A DNA stretch of 64,000 nt from Affinundibacterium macrobrachii (GTDB lineage: Bacteria; Pseudomonadota; Gammaproteobacteria; Burkholderiales; Burkholderiaceae_D). The notes beneath the pieces were generated by a model. That model saw only the letters and a list, made by a program, of their open reading frames with translations, ran no database searches and had not been told where the DNA came from. Positions 49,435 to 58,689 of this stretch are shown piece after piece. A program made the translations under genes and the position numbers. Location of the stretch: the NCBI RefSeq assembly GCF_014652415.1, contig NZ_BMYT01000003.1, positions 124,001 through 188,000 of the forward strand. Reading direction: 5' to 3'. Position 1 is the stretch's first letter; each line of letters opens with the position of its first letter.

Positions 49435-50190
49435 TCACCACCAACCGTTATCGCCTAAGACCATCCTTTTGTAGTAATCAATATTGGCTCTCGTAGCAAA
49501 TATTGCTGGCGATACAAAATAGGTAATTTTGGAATTTCCCATGTCCATTGACTCTAAAATCGCATCAATGATAAAAATCAAAACGATACTAATAGACGTC
49601 AGTACAATCGCTTTCTTCCACATTCCTTTTGCCAAGTAATACATAAAACAGAACAGCGCCCCTAAAACATTAAAGATGACCATTCGTTCCCCAGAGCTCA
49701 GTTCATTGAACTTTTGAAGGCGTACCCCACCTGCTTTTTCGATCAGTGCAAACTTATTCTTCCAACTATCGGATACGTCCAAATTTAATATGCTCGGCTC
49801 GGTTTCTTGACGATCTTTTTGCATGGACTTATCTTGCACGCCTTGCGGCGGCGTCGTCATTTTTGGCTCTTCCTCATGCCTCTTCAAGCTTGGCAAATCA
49901 ACATCCAAAGTAAAAGCCGAAATATTCTCTGACTTCACTTCACATACACCACCCGCTAACTCAATCGCGCTTTTGTATTTAGACGCCATATCAAATGAAA
50001 TCGCCTTCTTCACTACGAAATTTGGTGTACTTAGAATCTTATCCATCTGCTCTACCGTTGCTTTAAACAAAGTCGCTAGTTTTAGCTTGGCTTCCTCTTG
50101 TATAAAGCTTGAATGCAAGCCCTTTAAAACAACTTGAAATTTTTCATCAGGATTGGTACTGGTTGGCGGTATTACTTGGTTCACGAGCAA
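49435..50190 (-). CDS. Membrane protein with N-terminal small alpha/beta domain
   Basis: 251 residues. Residues ~17-85 (FQVVLKGLHSSFIQEEAKLKLATLFK...VVKKAISFDMASKYKSAIELAGGVCEV) match a small domain common in proteobacterial membrane proteins, in which a strand-helix pair ends in KKG/AI...A-x-KY-x-x-A-IE-x-AG-x-x-CEV. The C-terminal ~90 residues hold two or three hydrophobic helices (MVIFNVLGALFCFMYYLAKGMW; AIVLTSISIVLIFIIDAIL). Function unknown; cytoplasmic domain plus inner-membrane anchor is likely. Confidence 0.7.
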   Translation of the reverse strand: MLVNQVIPPTSTNPDEKFQVVLKGLHSSFIQEEAKLKLATLFKATVEQMDKILSTPNFVVKKAISFDMASKYKSAIELAGGVCEVKSENISAFTLDVDLPSLKRHEEEPKMTTPPQGVQDKSMQKDRQETEPSILNLDVSDSWKNKFALIEKAGGVRLQKFNELSSGERMVIFNVLGALFCFMYYLAKGMWKKAIVLTSISIVLIFIIDAILESMDMGNSKITYFVSPAIFATRANIDYYKRMVLGDNGWW

Positions 50191-50298
50191 ATCTCCTTAT
50201 TAATATGATTGATAAAACACACTTTAAGTTTGGTATTATCACATGCAATTGCGACAAACCAAACCCAAAGTGTGTGGAAATTTATATAAAAAAACTGG

Positions 50299-50568
50299 AT
50301 GCTTCGCCTTGTGCAAAGCAACCAAACCCAAAAGTGTGATGCTCAGAAATTATTTGCGGCAAACATGCGCCGTATTCGCCGCTCCAAGTGCTTAACTCAG
50401 GAGAAAGTCGCTGAATATGCTGAGCTACACCCCAACTACATTAGCTCGGTAGAACGAGCCGAACGCAATATCTCAATCTGCAACATTGAGAGGATTGCAC
50501 ACGCCTTAGGGGTTACGATGCCTGAACTATTGAGCCCACTTCCTGCTGGTGATTCTGCAACAGAATAA
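50299..50568 (+). CDS. XRE/Cro-C1 family DNA-binding protein
   Basis: 89 residues. Residues ~18-75 are a Cro/C1 helix-turn-helix (FAANMRRIRRSKCLTQEKVAEYAELHPNYISSVERAERNISICNIERIAHALGV). It has a short tail and no metabolite-binding domain, typical of control proteins of islands and R-M systems. Its start is uncertain because no clear ribosome site precedes 50299. It is divergent from the 251-aa membrane protein gene and convergent with the next gene. Confidence 0.82.
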   Translation: MLRLVQSNQTQKCDAQKLFAANMRRIRRSKCLTQEKVAEYAELHPNYISSVERAERNISICNIERIAHALGVTMPELLSPLPAGDSATE

Positions 50569-50607
50569 GACTCACGTTTTCGCTTTGGTCTCAACCTGAA
50601 AGAATGT

Positions 50608-51117
50608 CTACTTTCCTGCCTTTACAGTCGTTTTATTCATCGGATGTACTCCGATGTACCATGCAGGCTTTAGTACGTTAAGATCCGTTCGAATCTGCTG
50701 CTTTAGCTCTTTAGCCGCTGGATCAATCGCATACTGAATGATTTTCGCATCATGCGTGGTTTTTGCCTTATGAATGACGACAAAACGTCCGACTTCCCAA
50801 TCGACATCGTAATCCACCAATGCCATGCAAAGATCAGGTAAGTTTGCAGCATTCGAGCCCTCCTTCCACACGGTAGCCACCCATCCAAAATGTGCCAAAA
50901 GTTTCGCAATGAAATCAGCATCTATCCATTGATAATAAGGTCCAGTCTTTGGCATGCCAAAATTTTCTGCTTGAAGACGAACGTCATCAAAACTGACAGA
51001 AGCGATAATGGCGATGGAAGCCAATGCGCAAGCATGCCTGTCTGAAGTCCCTATATGTTGAAAAGCAGGCTGAAATCCAGCACTGGTTGAATTAACGGTG
51101 GTGGGCAAAGTCGCCAT
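50608..51117 (-). CDS. Hypothetical protein, possible papain/C39-like fold
   Basis: 169 residues. The order of a Cys near the start of a helix (SDRHACALASIAIIA, C~30), an aromatic/Asp-rich middle (GPYYQWIDADFIAKLLAHFGW), and a His after a strand (GRFVVIHKA) recalls C39-like cysteine peptidases, but the match is only by arrangement. No signal peptide. Alternative: an island-specific protein with no activity. About 480 nt of non-coding DNA separate it from the integrase. Confidence 0.6.
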   Translation of the reverse strand: MATLPTTVNSTSAGFQPAFQHIGTSDRHACALASIAIIASVSFDDVRLQAENFGMPKTGPYYQWIDADFIAKLLAHFGWVATVWKEGSNAANLPDLCMALVDYDVDWEVGRFVVIHKAKTTHDAKIIQYAIDPAAKELKQQIRTDLNVLKPAWYIGVHPMNKTTVKAGK

Positions 51118-51600
51118 AAATTACTCCTTGTTTTATCGAAAAAAAAAGAATGCAGCAGGACACCGCTGAGAATTAGCAAACTCAGAAAAGTAGTGAAACA
51201 GGAGGGTGAGATTTTGAATCCTGAAAACTGGATTAACATCGTCGTACTAATCCGATGTACCAAGTCTGAGAGATGTTGCCGCAAGAATGAATCAAGTGCT
51301 GTAACGAGCAACGAATAATTACTTCGAAAGACGCTTGATGACTATAGTTTATCGGAGTTTGACGAGAGAAATATGGCTAAAAAACTTTGCTAAAATAGCT
51401 GACCGATCTGGCTCAAAAAATCATTAAAACGTTTGATTTCAACACAAAACTGCAATCGACATTTGACGGCTGATTTATACATGCGCAGAGAGTGCATTTA
51501 ACAGCCAGACAAGCGGCTTTGGCAAACTTTTGATGCCATTGCATACAGTAACGACTCAAATGCAGCCTAGCGCGGGGAATTCATATCGGCGATTTGACTA
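51118..51600. other. Non-coding stretch before the integrase
   Basis: 483 bp between the 169-aa gene and the end of the integrase gene. It is A+T rich; no reading frame with protein character, hairpin of note, or repeat was seen. Confidence 0.4.
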
Positions 51601-52872
51601 TCAAACTAAAGCGCTCTCAATTTGCTTCAAATAGTCACCCCATTTTGCAAGCGCTGCTTTTCGTTCTTCAAAATACGTGTGAATATCGTAAATACCTTCA
51701 ACCCCAGATAATTTATGGTTGAGGCACATTTCAGTGATGTCACGGGGAACACCCAACCGACGCAGATGACTTTTTGCAGTTGATCTCAAATCATGTGGTG
51801 TAAATCGTCTAACTTCAGGCGAATACTCTACAAACCAGAACTCTATCGCGGAGCCAATTGTATTCGGATTGATGCATGCATCCCCACCGAACCGCTCTTT
51901 TCGACTCTCTGCCCTAGCAGGTAAAACAAAACTGGAACCACCACTTAATAGCTTCAAGTCCTTAAACCAATCTAGCACTGCTATAGAAAGTGGAATTTGC
52001 ATACCAGTACCCGTTTTCGTCGTGGGCACAGTCCAAACACCTTTGTCAGTATCGATTTGATCCCATTTTGCTCCAAATAATTCAGCAGATCTTACAGCTG
52101 TTCCTAATAAAATTTTTACAGCCAACAGATTTTCCGGTCGCATATTGGCGCTAAATAGGCACTTCAACTCTGCTTCATTTAACATTAATCGTCGCCGAAC
52201 TGGTGGTCGTGGCCCCATAGTTGCACTCAGCTCAATCCCGAAACACGGATTCACTGAAATAAGCTTCTTCCCTGCCGCATGCCTGAATAACATCTTCACT
52301 GTACATAGCAGCATAAGTGACTCTGTCCACGTAGCATCTACGCCTTCTAGCATTACGACGATATCAACGGATTCAACCTTTGATACTGGGAAAGGTCCAA
52401 TTTTTGACTCAATGCGGATCAGATTGCGACTATAACTTCTCTGGGTACTCGTACTTAAACCCGGTAGTATCTTTTCTCGATAATCCTCAATCAATTCCGC
52501 CACGCTCCAATCTTTCAAGGCAGAAGCCTTTGATTTGCGCTTATCAAGTGCTGGATTACTACCAATATCAATTCCAGCCCTTTTTTCTCTAGCGTATTTT
52601 CTCGCGTCAGATAGACTGATGTCTGGATAGTTGCCGATGGTGAGTTCCTTTGACCGTCCACCATACCGATAACGCAAGACCCATGTTGCAGTTCCTGATT
52701 TCGAAAGTGTGAAAGTAAGTCCTTCACCATCTGATCTTGCAAGCGGCAGAGGAAGCGGTACAATTTCGTTGGTTACTGAATCTTTTTCCGTAGGAATTTT
52801 TCCGGATTGCACGGCTTGTACCCAGTGCTTCAATTGAATTGCTTCAAGCGCTTCTCTTTTTTTTCGTTGCAT
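51601..52872 (-). CDS. P4-type tyrosine integrase of the island
   Basis: 423 residues. An N-terminal DUF4102-like arm-binding domain (LTFTLSKSGTATWVLRYRYGGRSKELTIGNYPDISLSDARKYA), a core-binding domain (~135-215), and the catalytic domain with LGTAVRSAELFGAKWDQID (Arg I), FTPHDLRSTAKSHLRRLGV (His-x-x-Arg), CLNHKLSGVEGIYDIHTYFEERKAAL (His, Tyr). It belongs to the P4/CP4-57 group that inserts at the 3' end of genes. Its start lies about 160 nt from the attachment-site copy at 53033, with the paired TAGCTACA repeat between. It is the likely agent of the insertion at rng. Confidence 0.93.
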   Translation of the reverse strand: MQRKKREALEAIQLKHWVQAVQSGKIPTEKDSVTNEIVPLPLPLARSDGEGLTFTLSKSGTATWVLRYRYGGRSKELTIGNYPDISLSDARKYAREKRAGIDIGSNPALDKRKSKASALKDWSVAELIEDYREKILPGLSTSTQRSYSRNLIRIESKIGPFPVSKVESVDIVVMLEGVDATWTESLMLLCTVKMLFRHAAGKKLISVNPCFGIELSATMGPRPPVRRRLMLNEAELKCLFSANMRPENLLAVKILLGTAVRSAELFGAKWDQIDTDKGVWTVPTTKTGTGMQIPLSIAVLDWFKDLKLLSGGSSFVLPARAESRKERFGGDACINPNTIGSAIEFWFVEYSPEVRRFTPHDLRSTAKSHLRRLGVPRDITEMCLNHKLSGVEGIYDIHTYFEERKAALAKWGDYLKQIESALV

Positions 52873-52892
52873 AATTTTCTGGTTTTAATGTG

Positions 52893-52914
52893 TAGCTACA
52901 CAGCTAGCTACACA
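52893..52914 (+). repeat. Island-end repeat, right copy (TAGCTACACAGCTAGCTACACA)
   Basis: Direct counterpart of 16940-16960, differing at two of the 21 aligned positions, located 20 nt upstream of the integrase start codon. Likely an integrase binding site or an autoregulatory operator. Confidence 0.55.
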
Positions 52915-53032
52915 ATATAGTAGCAACACTATGATACGTCAATAGACCACACTAGACAAATTATGATTTAAATTCAAGCACTTACAGTTAATCGTAGACG
53001 TTAATAGATAGCAATAGAGTCAAAAAAAATAA

Positions 53033-53051
53033 TACGACATTATTTTGATGT
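53033..53051 (+). other. Attachment site copy 3 (right end of island)
   Basis: TACGACATTATTTTGATGT differs from the rng end by one base that leaves the encoded YDIILM-stop unchanged. It sits 160 nt outside the integrase gene and marks the right end of the island. Confidence 0.7.
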
Positions 53052-53062
53052 GAAGACATAGG

Positions 53063-54013
53063 ATGAAAAAAATTATACTCGCATTGATGTGCTGCCTATG
53101 CACGAATGCATATGCTAAACGTTTACAAGACGATGCAGTCTTAAAATGGGTCGGGGTCGAGGTCGTTACCAAAGATTTTTCAAGTGTTGGAAAAATACGT
53201 GAGTTAACAAAAATCACCCCTGGTATGACTGCGGCAATAACTAATCCGGCATTGCCGCAAGCTTGTCGCAACATAAGAGAAGCGTATCCGTTAGAAGCAG
53301 TCAACTGCCAAGCGATCTCAATGGAAGGTGGAACCGCCTTATACGCAGTAGAAATCAGCTCAAAAAATATTTCAGTAAATCAGAATACGTTCAGGTGTAA
53401 TAAAAATAGTTTCTTGCCAAAGCGACTTAAAAATCTCGAAGCACATTCGTTTCAAATATTTGATAATTATTTAAAGAAACCAAACTCTATAGCGGCCAAC
53501 GATATCATTAATAATCGAAATGCTCTTGACAGTACCGAACCAGAACTAAGTACGCAACTCAACAAAATTTCCATTGAATTGCAAGATCAGATCGATGCAC
53601 TGAGAAAAGGAGTGTCTAGTTGTAAATCCGAAGATCGGGCAGCAGCGATACAGCTCTTCAACTATTCAGGTAAACCAACGTTAGCGACCGAAATAGCTAC
53701 AAACATGATGCTAGACCCAGACAGTCATGTTCGCAACAATGCGACACGCCTACTCAGCGTTTTCGCAAAATTTATTCCATCTCATAAACATGCGCAGTTA
53801 ATGATCAACTCATGCAAATTAATTGATCATCCGAGTTTCACTGACCGCAACAAAGGACTAGCACTAATCGCACAACTTTCAAAAGAAAACAATTGGAACA
53901 AAACCATCTTCCCTCAAGCTTGTCTCAACACCATAAGGGAAATACAGCGAATGAGCATCTCTGAACAATTAGGCGGATATGCAAATAGCATATTGAAACA
54001 AATTGAACCGTAA
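53063..54013 (+). CDS. Secreted hypothetical protein with helical-repeat C-terminus
   Basis: 316 residues with a signal peptide (MKKIILALMCCLCTNAYA). The C-terminal half has HEAT/Armadillo-like helical pairs (RAAAIQLFNYSGKPTLATEIATNMMLDPDSHVRNNATRLLSVFAKF; RNKGLALIAQLSKENNW). Family not recognised. It is the first gene outside the island's right end, starting 12 nt after the attachment site with AGG before ATG, and is followed by a 131-bp MITE-like repeat. It could be chromosomal or part of an older insertion. Confidence 0.65.
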   Translation: MKKIILALMCCLCTNAYAKRLQDDAVLKWVGVEVVTKDFSSVGKIRELTKITPGMTAAITNPALPQACRNIREAYPLEAVNCQAISMEGGTALYAVEISSKNISVNQNTFRCNKNSFLPKRLKNLEAHSFQIFDNYLKKPNSIAANDIINNRNALDSTEPELSTQLNKISIELQDQIDALRKGVSSCKSEDRAAAIQLFNYSGKPTLATEIATNMMLDPDSHVRNNATRLLSVFAKFIPSHKHAQLMINSCKLIDHPSFTDRNKGLALIAQLSKENNWNKTIFPQACLNTIREIQRMSISEQLGGYANSILKQIEP

Positions 54014-54050
54014 GCCTTACAAAGTGCGCGCGTTATTTATGCTCAGGCAA

Positions 54051-54181
54051 GTAGGGTGGGCAAGATTTTTCATGCCCACACGGGTTCATTGCTTAATCGA
54101 CCAACACTTCTCCGTGTACTTAATACATTTCTCCTTTTTCGGCCATAACGCGTGGGCACAATGAAGCCGTGCCCACCCTAC
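54051..54181. repeat. 131-bp MITE-like element, complete copy
   Basis: The ends are perfect 12-nt inverted repeats GTAGGGTGGGCA (54051-54062) and TGCCCACCCTAC (54170-54181), with inner inverted pairs GCCCACACG / CGCGTGGGC. The interior matches 16721-16804. The right inverted repeat supplies the stop codon of the FMN reductase gene (54178-54180). It has no coding capacity. Confidence 0.85.
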
Positions 54182-54756
54182 GCAGCGACAAAATAATTCT
54201 CAGCTCGCTCCAACGCAGACCGATCTTGCATCACATCGCCAGGTCGATTGCCATAGCCAATCAAACTGCCATTCCAAGGCATCTCCATATATCCAGCGGT
54301 TAGGCGTAAACTTTCTACCAAGGCTTGCGCATAACGTTGATCTTCATCGGCGGTGACTGTGATGTTCCACAGACGACGACCGCGCATTTTTTCTTTGAAA
54401 TCTAATGCGGGAATACGCATCCAGCCTGACCAATGGTCTAAATATTGTTTCGCCGCTGCAGGCATGCTGTACCAGTACAGTGGCGTGACGAAAACCAAGT
54501 CTGTCGCGTTTAAAGTGGCGTCGAGTAGTTCGCGCATTTTGCCTTGTGGTGCTGCGTAGGTGCCATCGCCTTGATGCCGTTGATCGAGAAAAACGGGCAT
54601 GCTGTAGTCGTGCAGATTGATCCATTTTTGCTCAAACTCCACAGGCAAATATTGCGCTGCGTAGCGTGCGAGTTGTTCGGTATTGCCGTTAGCTCTACTG
54701 CTTGCCAATAGAAATAGGAAGCGGCGTGATTGAGATGCGCCATGAAGTGGTGTCAT
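54178..54756 (-). CDS. NAD(P)H-dependent FMN reductase / flavodoxin-like
   Basis: 192 residues with a flavodoxin fold: RRFLFLLASSRANGNTEQLARYAAQYL (phosphate loop), the LVFVTPLYWYSMPAAAKQYLDHW loop, and a C-terminal helix. It belongs to the NADPH-dependent FMN reductase/NAD(P)H quinone oxidoreductase group. The ATG at 54756 follows GGAG by eight nt; an upstream TTG in frame is less likely. It is divergent from a LysR regulator, its likely controller. The last codon and stop lie inside a repeat element. Confidence 0.85.
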   Translation of the reverse strand: MTPLHGASQSRRFLFLLASSRANGNTEQLARYAAQYLPVEFEQKWINLHDYSMPVFLDQRHQGDGTYAAPQGKMRELLDATLNATDLVFVTPLYWYSMPAAAKQYLDHWSGWMRIPALDFKEKMRGRRLWNITVTADEDQRYAQALVESLRLTAGYMEMPWNGSLIGYGNRPGDVMQDRSALERAENYFVAA

Positions 54757-54884
54757 GCATTGCTCCAAATGATGTTGAGTTCAATATTGCTTATTCGATC
54801 GAATGGAAAGCAGTTTAAGAGTGGCTGCCTAAGCTGACAAATGATGATTTTTGCGATTCGGATTAGTTCTGCTAAACTGAACTG

Positions 54885-55955
54885 ATGACGAAATCTATCC
54901 ACATCCGATCCGCTCCACTCGGCGCCATTCGTGCTTTTGAAGCCGCCGCACGTCTTGGCAGTTTTAAATTGGCAGCGCAGGAGCTTTCTGTAACACCCGC
55001 GGCGATTAGCCATCAACTGGCAGCTCTAGAGGAATATCTTGGTACGCCTTTATTTGTGCGTTCGAATCGTTTGGTGCAGTTGACGACGAAAGGACGGCAA
55101 TTCTCGACACAAGTGACGTCGGCATTTGCGCAGTTGCAAACAGCGATGCAAGAAGCGAGTGCAACTGATACTAACGAACAAGTGCTGGTCGTTAGTGCTG
55201 CACCGTCGATCGCCGCGAAGTGGTTAGTACCTCGTTTAAGTCGCTTTCATGCGCAATTTCCTGACATCGATTTGCGGTTATCGTCTGAAAATCAAAGCCA
55301 TGATTTAATGAATGATGCTAGTGTTGACGTGGTGCTGCGTTATGGCAAAGGTGGTTACGATCAAGATTTTTCTGGCGCGAAAAAGACTGGTTTGCATGCA
55401 GAAAAACTATGGGAAGAAACGTATTTATTTCCAGTTTGTAGTCCAGCCACTTTACGCAACACACAAGTCAGTGAGAACATACAGATTAAATCTGTGCTCA
55501 CTCGCTCTCAAGATCTGAATCAACTTCGCCAACATACTTTGTTGCGATTACCACTCCCGCCGAACCGCGACACAGGCGAAATTGGCGAACGCTGGCAGGC
55601 TTGGCTGAGTAACACAAATGAATTTCATACACTGAATCAAAACGAACAAGCCGCCTTACTCGCACACGCAAATAAAGGTCCTTTCTATAGCCACGAACAT
55701 TTAGCAATTGATACGGCCAAATCACACCACGGCATTTGCCTAGCACTGGATGTATTGGTGATTGAAGATTTATTAGAGAAAAAACTGGTACGCCCACTCG
55801 CTGTGCGCGCCCGTGATCCCTATTCACATTGGCTGTTATATCGAGAAAAAGATGCGCAAAAAGCGAGTATCCAAGCATTTTCGCAATGGATTAGAGACGA
55901 GGCGGCGCTGTCTTTAAAAACACTAGCAAGTTGCCGCTCGCAAGTTTCGCCGTAG
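54885..55955 (+). CDS. LysR-family transcriptional regulator (GcvA-like)
   Basis: 356 residues. The N-terminal winged HTH is clear (LGAIRAFEAAARLGSFKLAAQELSVTPAAISHQLAALEEYLGTPLFVR), of the GcvA/AmpR subgroup. The effector domain spans ~95-330 (VLVVSAAPSIAAKWLVPRLSRFHAQFPDIDLRLSSE). It is ~50 aa longer than usual owing to inserted segments in the effector domain. It shares a 128-nt divergent promoter region with the FMN reductase gene and probably regulates it. Confidence 0.9.
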   Translation: MTKSIHIRSAPLGAIRAFEAAARLGSFKLAAQELSVTPAAISHQLAALEEYLGTPLFVRSNRLVQLTTKGRQFSTQVTSAFAQLQTAMQEASATDTNEQVLVVSAAPSIAAKWLVPRLSRFHAQFPDIDLRLSSENQSHDLMNDASVDVVLRYGKGGYDQDFSGAKKTGLHAEKLWEETYLFPVCSPATLRNTQVSENIQIKSVLTRSQDLNQLRQHTLLRLPLPPNRDTGEIGERWQAWLSNTNEFHTLNQNEQAALLAHANKGPFYSHEHLAIDTAKSHHGICLALDVLVIEDLLEKKLVRPLAVRARDPYSHWLLYREKDAQKASIQAFSQWIRDEAALSLKTLASCRSQVSP

Positions 55956-56013
55956 CTGAAAAAATATCGCAGTACCGACATATCTAAGCAATGAGCATGC
56001 AATAAAAAACCAT

Positions 56014-56523
56014 ATGAAATCAATGCTCACTATCTGCCCTTATTCGGACGAATGGCCGCAACTGTTCAAGCAAGTTCGCCAAGAACTGTTCACGGTGTTT
56101 TCTCAGGACAACACGCAGATAGAGCATATAGGCAGCACCGCAGTTGTTGGACTTTGTGCGAAGCCCGTCATTGATGTACTTCTTGGGGTCAACTCTTTAA
56201 GCCAGATTGAATCGAAAATTACTTCACTAGAAAACATCGGCTTTCTCTACGTCGCAAAATATGAAAAAGAAATCCCAACACGACGCTACTTTGTCAAATC
56301 TCCCAAGGATAGTTTGCGCATTCACTTGCATGGCGTAGAAATCGGCTCGCGTATTTGGTGCGACCATCTCAAATTTCGTGACTTATTGCGATCAGATCTA
56401 CAACAACGTTCTGCCTACCAACAATTGAAATTCAGCCTTGCTTTGCAATACGCAGACGACAAGGCTGCTTATACAGAGGCCAAAGCACCGTTCATCACAT
56501 CTGCACTGAATATTGTGGACTGA
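56014..56523 (+). CDS. GrpB/UPF0157 family nucleotidyltransferase-like protein
   Basis: 169 residues. The GrpB signature is visible: PYSDEWPQLFKQVRQEL, IEHIGSTAVVGLCAKPVIDVLLGV (a GS...D-x-x nucleotidyltransferase-like motif), and LRIHLHGVEIGSRIWCDHLKFRDLLR. The family has a polymerase-beta-like nucleotidyltransferase fold with largely unknown roles. It is a single gene with short gaps either side. Confidence 0.85.
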   Translation: MKSMLTICPYSDEWPQLFKQVRQELFTVFSQDNTQIEHIGSTAVVGLCAKPVIDVLLGVNSLSQIESKITSLENIGFLYVAKYEKEIPTRRYFVKSPKDSLRIHLHGVEIGSRIWCDHLKFRDLLRSDLQQRSAYQQLKFSLALQYADDKAAYTEAKAPFITSALNIVD

Positions 56524-56734
56524 GCACTGCACACTGCCGCTACAAACTATGTCGAATAAAAAATACAAATATACGACAATTTAAGGCTGGCGACTTAGCG
56601 TAGCGCATCAGAGAATTGCAACGGTAATTAAAGTGTTCAGTTCAGCGTTCAGTTACAGCTCACCTACGAAGCCAGCGCATAAATTTTTGCTTACTAGACC
56701 GCATCCACGCCGTTCCATTTTTCTAGGATCTCAT

Positions 56735-57952
56735 ATGCATAGTTCCGACCATATTTCCGACGCCAGTTTTTTTGATTTAGATGGCCTGACGAAAGCATTG
56801 ACATTAATGACTTCCAGCGAGACTGATGTGCGTGAACTGCCAATTAGCTTACCTCAATTAGGGCTAGGTGAAAGCCAAGTGCTCGATTTGCTTGCTCCGC
56901 AAGTTCTTGGTACAGCCGCACAGCTTGGCGCATCGACCTCAATGGCGCACATGGACCCGCCAACCCCGTGGATCACTTGGGCAATGCAGCTGTGGAATGC
57001 CAGCTTGAACCAAAATTTACTACATGAAGCAACCTCGCCTTTTGCGGCGCGAGCGGAGAAGTTGGTATTGGATTGGCTAGCGCCTTTCTTCGGAATGCGC
57101 GGCGGTCACTTTTGTTCGGGTTCTACCATCGCTAATTTAACGGGTATCTGGGCAGCACGCGATGTCGCAGGGATTCGACAAGTGGTAACGTCGCAAGCAG
57201 CGCATCTCAGCATAGAAAAAGCTTGTCATCTGCTTGGTATTAAGTTGGTAAAAATCGCAGTGGATGCACAAGGTCGCTTAGACACTACGCAACTTCCCGA
57301 TTTAAAAAATAGCTGCCTCGTACTTAACGCGGGGACGACTGCGACAGGCGCAATCGATTCCTTAGCACTCTGCGGCGCGGCAGCATGGACACATATTGAT
57401 GCCGCTTGGGCAGGACCTTTGCGCCTAAGCCCTGAATATGCAGAACGCTTAAATGGGATCGAAAACGCAGACTCAATTGCGGTGTCCGCACACAAGTGGC
57501 TGTTTCAACCTAAAGACTCGGCATTGATCATGTTTCGTGATTTAGAGAGTGCAAATAAAGCGATCAGTTTTGGCGGCAGTTATTTAGCCAAACCGAACAT
57601 TGGTGTACAAGGTTCACGATCTGCTGCGGCAATTCCTTTGCTAGCAACGCTGTTAGCGTGGGGACAAAATGGACTTGCTCAACGACTTAATCATCTGATG
57701 CAGGCAGCAGATTCGTTTGCGCAGAAAATTGAAGAGGCAGACGAACTTGAGTTATGGAATAAGCCGCAAACGGCAGTCAATGTTTTTCGACCTCGTCACA
57801 TCAGCACCACCGAATTACTCGCGGCACTCCCCGCTGGCATGCTGTCCAGCTGTGTAATCGACGGAGAAATTTGGGCTCGTTCAGTGGCTGCAAATCCTAT
57901 GGCCGATGTCGAACTCATCTTTACTAAAATTATCGCCACTTGCAGAAAATAA
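56735..57952 (+). CDS. PLP-dependent group II decarboxylase-like protein
   Basis: 405 residues from the ATG at 56735 (AGGA upstream). It has the aspartate-aminotransferase fold. GGHFCSGSTIANLTGIWAAR is the cofactor phosphate-binding loop, HIDAAWAGPL gives the aspartate that pairs with the pyridine nitrogen, and K254 in SAHKWLFQPKDSALIMF is the Schiff-base lysine. Close to the L-2,4-diaminobutyrate/glutamate decarboxylase group, but shorter than typical members. The substrate cannot be stated; it might act on an aromatic or acidic amino acid. Confidence 0.83.
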   Translation: MHSSDHISDASFFDLDGLTKALTLMTSSETDVRELPISLPQLGLGESQVLDLLAPQVLGTAAQLGASTSMAHMDPPTPWITWAMQLWNASLNQNLLHEATSPFAARAEKLVLDWLAPFFGMRGGHFCSGSTIANLTGIWAARDVAGIRQVVTSQAAHLSIEKACHLLGIKLVKIAVDAQGRLDTTQLPDLKNSCLVLNAGTTATGAIDSLALCGAAAWTHIDAAWAGPLRLSPEYAERLNGIENADSIAVSAHKWLFQPKDSALIMFRDLESANKAISFGGSYLAKPNIGVQGSRSAAAIPLLATLLAWGQNGLAQRLNHLMQAADSFAQKIEEADELELWNKPQTAVNVFRPRHISTTELLAALPAGMLSSCVIDGEIWARSVAANPMADVELIFTKIIATCRK

Positions 57953-58162
57953 CTAGATTGACTCGTAAATTAAGAACTGTGTAACGAGCAGAATATGGAC
58001 TAGCAACATCAACTGTCGTCGCGCAGTAATCTGGCTGGCTCAGGCTTGCATAAACATTGATGTGCAATGAAATTCAATAGAAATACACTAAACCTTTCCC
58101 TGCAAACTAACTAATAGAAAAACTAAGCACTCACATAAAATTTTTAAAAAGCTTGCTTCTAT

Positions 58163-58190
58163 ATTTCGATAAATATAGAATTATCGAAAT
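58163..58190. promoter_or_regulatory. ArsR operator upstream of arsR
   Basis: Perfect 10-nt arms ATTTCGATAA (58163-58172) and TTATCGAAAT (58181-58190), 51 nt before arsR. A TATAGA -10-like box falls in the spacer, so ArsR bound here would block RNA polymerase. The 288-bp gap from 57953 to 58240 otherwise contains no gene. Confidence 0.75.
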
Positions 58191-58240
58191 TAAACGAATC
58201 ACTGAATAATTTTGTTCTGTACGATAAAGAAAGACAAGCC

Positions 58241-58609
58241 ATGGAAACCAAATCGGCGATTAGCGCCCTTGCCGCCTTAGCCCAAGAATCGCGCCTAGCG
58301 ATCTTTCGCTTGCTAGTTACAGCTGGTCCGGAAGGCTTGGCAGCTAGCAAAATTGCAGAGCAACTTGAAGTGCCCTCTTCATCGCTATCGTTTCATCTAA
58401 AAGAGTTATCGCACGCAGATTTGATCGTGGCGCGGCAGGATGGGCGATTCATTATTTACTCGGCGAATTTTGCTGCGATGAATGATTTGATAGTATTTTT
58501 AACTGAGAGCTGTTGTGGTGGTAATCCATGTGGGCCGAGCTCCACACCAAAATCGGTGACAAAAAAGTCAACGACCAAATCCGTGCCGAAATCGATGGTG
58601 AAAGCTTGA
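58241..58609 (+). CDS. arsR: ArsR arsenite-responsive repressor
   Basis: 122 residues. Winged HTH (SKIAEQLEVPSSSLSFHLKELSHADLI) and, near the C-terminus, C91-C92-GGNP-C97, the As(III)-binding Cys triad of the AfArsR type, placed at the dimer end rather than in the DNA-binding helix as in E. coli ArsR. A Lys/Ser/Thr tail follows. It represses the operon until arsenite binds. The operator lies directly upstream. Confidence 0.93.
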   Translation: METKSAISALAALAQESRLAIFRLLVTAGPEGLAASKIAEQLEVPSSSLSFHLKELSHADLIVARQDGRFIIYSANFAAMNDLIVFLTESCCGGNPCGPSSTPKSVTKKSTTKSVPKSMVKA

Positions 58610-58689
58610 TTGGTTTTTTCTTTTTTACTCTTTCATTTTGCGATGATTTATCTGTGATTTTTCTTTGATTTTTCTTTGATCGTGCTTTT

